64,000 nt of DNA. Origin: Chromobotia macracanthus (lineage: Eukaryota; Chordata; Actinopteri; Cypriniformes; Botiidae). Location of the stretch: positions 1,622,501-1,686,500 of the forward strand of contig JAZGTH010000066.1 of assembly GCA_036877525.1 (NCBI GenBank), read 5' to 3'. Positions 62,747 through 64,000 of this stretch are shown here, in pieces. Within the stretch, counting starts at the first letter, position 1; each line of letters begins with the position of its first letter. The notes under the pieces are model-generated. The model saw only the letters and a list, made by a program, of their open reading frames with translations. It was not told the origin of the DNA and did not search any database. A program made the position numbers and the translations under genes.

Positions 62747-64000
62747 ATTTTAGTAAGAGAACAGAGTAACGAAATCTTGAACTGTCATGTCTACTCTCAA
62801 GTACATGTGCTTAGACAGCAGTCAGAGTGTGTGTCCCGATGGAGATGTCCTGAAAAGGAAGTTTTGCCCAGATTTTTCTGCTTTTGGGTACAAATTTGTC
62901 TCTAATATATGGTTACCTAACTTGTTTAGGCCTCATTGTATTAATTAAAAAAATACAGTCCATCTGTTGAGCTAATCATCTGTCAGCTGGAGAGACAGAA
63001 TTCAGTGTACAGCAGACATGAGGCCTGAAAATGCAGGTCTCGTAATCAGGCACAGCACAGGTTTACCAGGACAAAATAATAATAAAACTGTAGCTGATCA
63101 TTTTTAATAACATTTACAAATCATGTTTCACAATGTTGATGTTTCTCAAGGGTTTTTCATTCACTGTGTTATTCAGATTTTCTTCTTATTTTCCTTGTGA
63201 TTATTTTTTCAGAGTAACCAAATATAAAGAGCAACTGTTTGGAGTCCACCAGTGAGCTAGTGCATCATGGGAAATGCAGCACACGTCCCCTGCCACATGG
63301 ACCCCAGTATGTGCCACAGGGGCCCACTGGCCCCAAGAATCCCCATGAGGTCCAAATCTCACAAACTTCAGACCCCTTGTGCAAATCTAGAACCTCAGAA
63401 CCACCACAGAACCATTAAGGAGCTAGAGATGTTCTAGTCGAGGAAGAGAACTTCAGAACAGCAGCTGTAAGGATGTGAGGAACTCCAGAACCTGATTTCT
63501 GATGTGAGGAACTCATGGGTACCACAAACTGGAGTCAACACAGAACTCATTCTGGACACCAGGTGTTTTTGGGTGACCTGGGTAGCCACTTTTGCACTGT
63601 TTCGCGAGTCCGCCTGGATTTAAATCTGTAGCTGTGTGGTCTGTTTATTTATCAGTAGACAGAAAACTAGGTACAAGAAGGTTATCCAGAAGTTTCAAAA
63701 GACGGATGGACATTGTCAGATTGCTCAGTACCCATCACTCCCTCTTATGACTGACCTTTTTGCGATACATATCACAGTTATTAAGAATAATTGACATGTA
63801 GGGTGAGTGTCTCTTTCTGACTACTGTAATTTTTCTCATTTGTGAGAATCTGTAACGTAGCAAATTGTGTTGAAATTTGTTTTGATTTCCGTACAGATCA
63901 GCTGAGGTTTCACTGTACTGTCTGAGTGTGTGTGTGGTGATCTGTTATGCAGTTCTCACTCTGTTGGTGATATTGAGTGGTTAAGTTTGTTTAGATTTTA

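Larger units (their letters stand above)
59254..64000 (+). other. shisal1: Region downstream of the shisal1 stop codon
   Basis: Either 3' UTR and flank or, if the donor at 59250 is used, a further intron. I looked for a last exon encoding the mammalian-type PPLMTF tail and did not find one. The stretch holds one family 2 element and long simple repeats. Confidence 0.5.

Noticed and set aside
63205..63260. Additional 3' coding exon of shisal1 after TTTTTTCAG at 63211
   Set aside because: Joining from the 59249 donor gives an immediate TGA and no match to the family C-terminus.

Overview
The window looks like nuclear DNA from a teleost fish, most likely a cyprinid. It is AT-rich, its genes are split by introns with GT/AG borders, and it is full of microsatellites, minisatellites and short non-autonomous DNA-transposon-like repeats of the kind common in zebrafish and carp. 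No bacterial, viral or CRISPR-type system is present.

Left part (about 3.4-17.2 kb, minus strand): two complete tandem copies of a 10-exon Golgi glycosyltransferase gene of the beta-1,4-N-acetylgalactosaminyltransferase family (B4GALNT2-like). All exons can be placed in both copies and match exon for exon in length except exons 1 and 2. The copies are a mosaic. Exons 4-9 and blocks of their introns are nearly identical, while the membrane anchor, stem and last exon are strongly diverged. That pattern suggests gene conversion. A 17 bp minisatellite fills the first 0.73 kb and a second minisatellite lies upstream of copy A. Copy B has a CpG-rich, CCAAT-containing upstream region.

Next (18.8-20.4 kb, minus strand): a decayed, intron-containing copy of sialic acid synthase (NANS). 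It has a premature stop, frameshifts and deletions. NANS makes the sialic acid found in the acceptors that B4GALNT2-type enzymes modify, so its position beside the pair is curious.

Middle (20.4-55.4 kb): about 35 kb with no recognisable protein-coding gene. It holds dispersed repeats (several MITE-like families, a tRNA-derived SINE, hAT-like and other fragments), simple repeats, a CCAAT-box cluster, a possible non-coding first exon near 43.4 kb and several repeat-free stretches that could be conserved regulatory elements.

Right part (55.4-59.3 kb, plus strand): a three-coding-exon shisal1 gene (Shisa-like 1, formerly KIAA1644). It encodes a small single-pass membrane protein of about 202 residues with a cysteine-rich ectodomain. 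The last 4.7 kb is non-coding with long CA, TA/GA and CT tracts.
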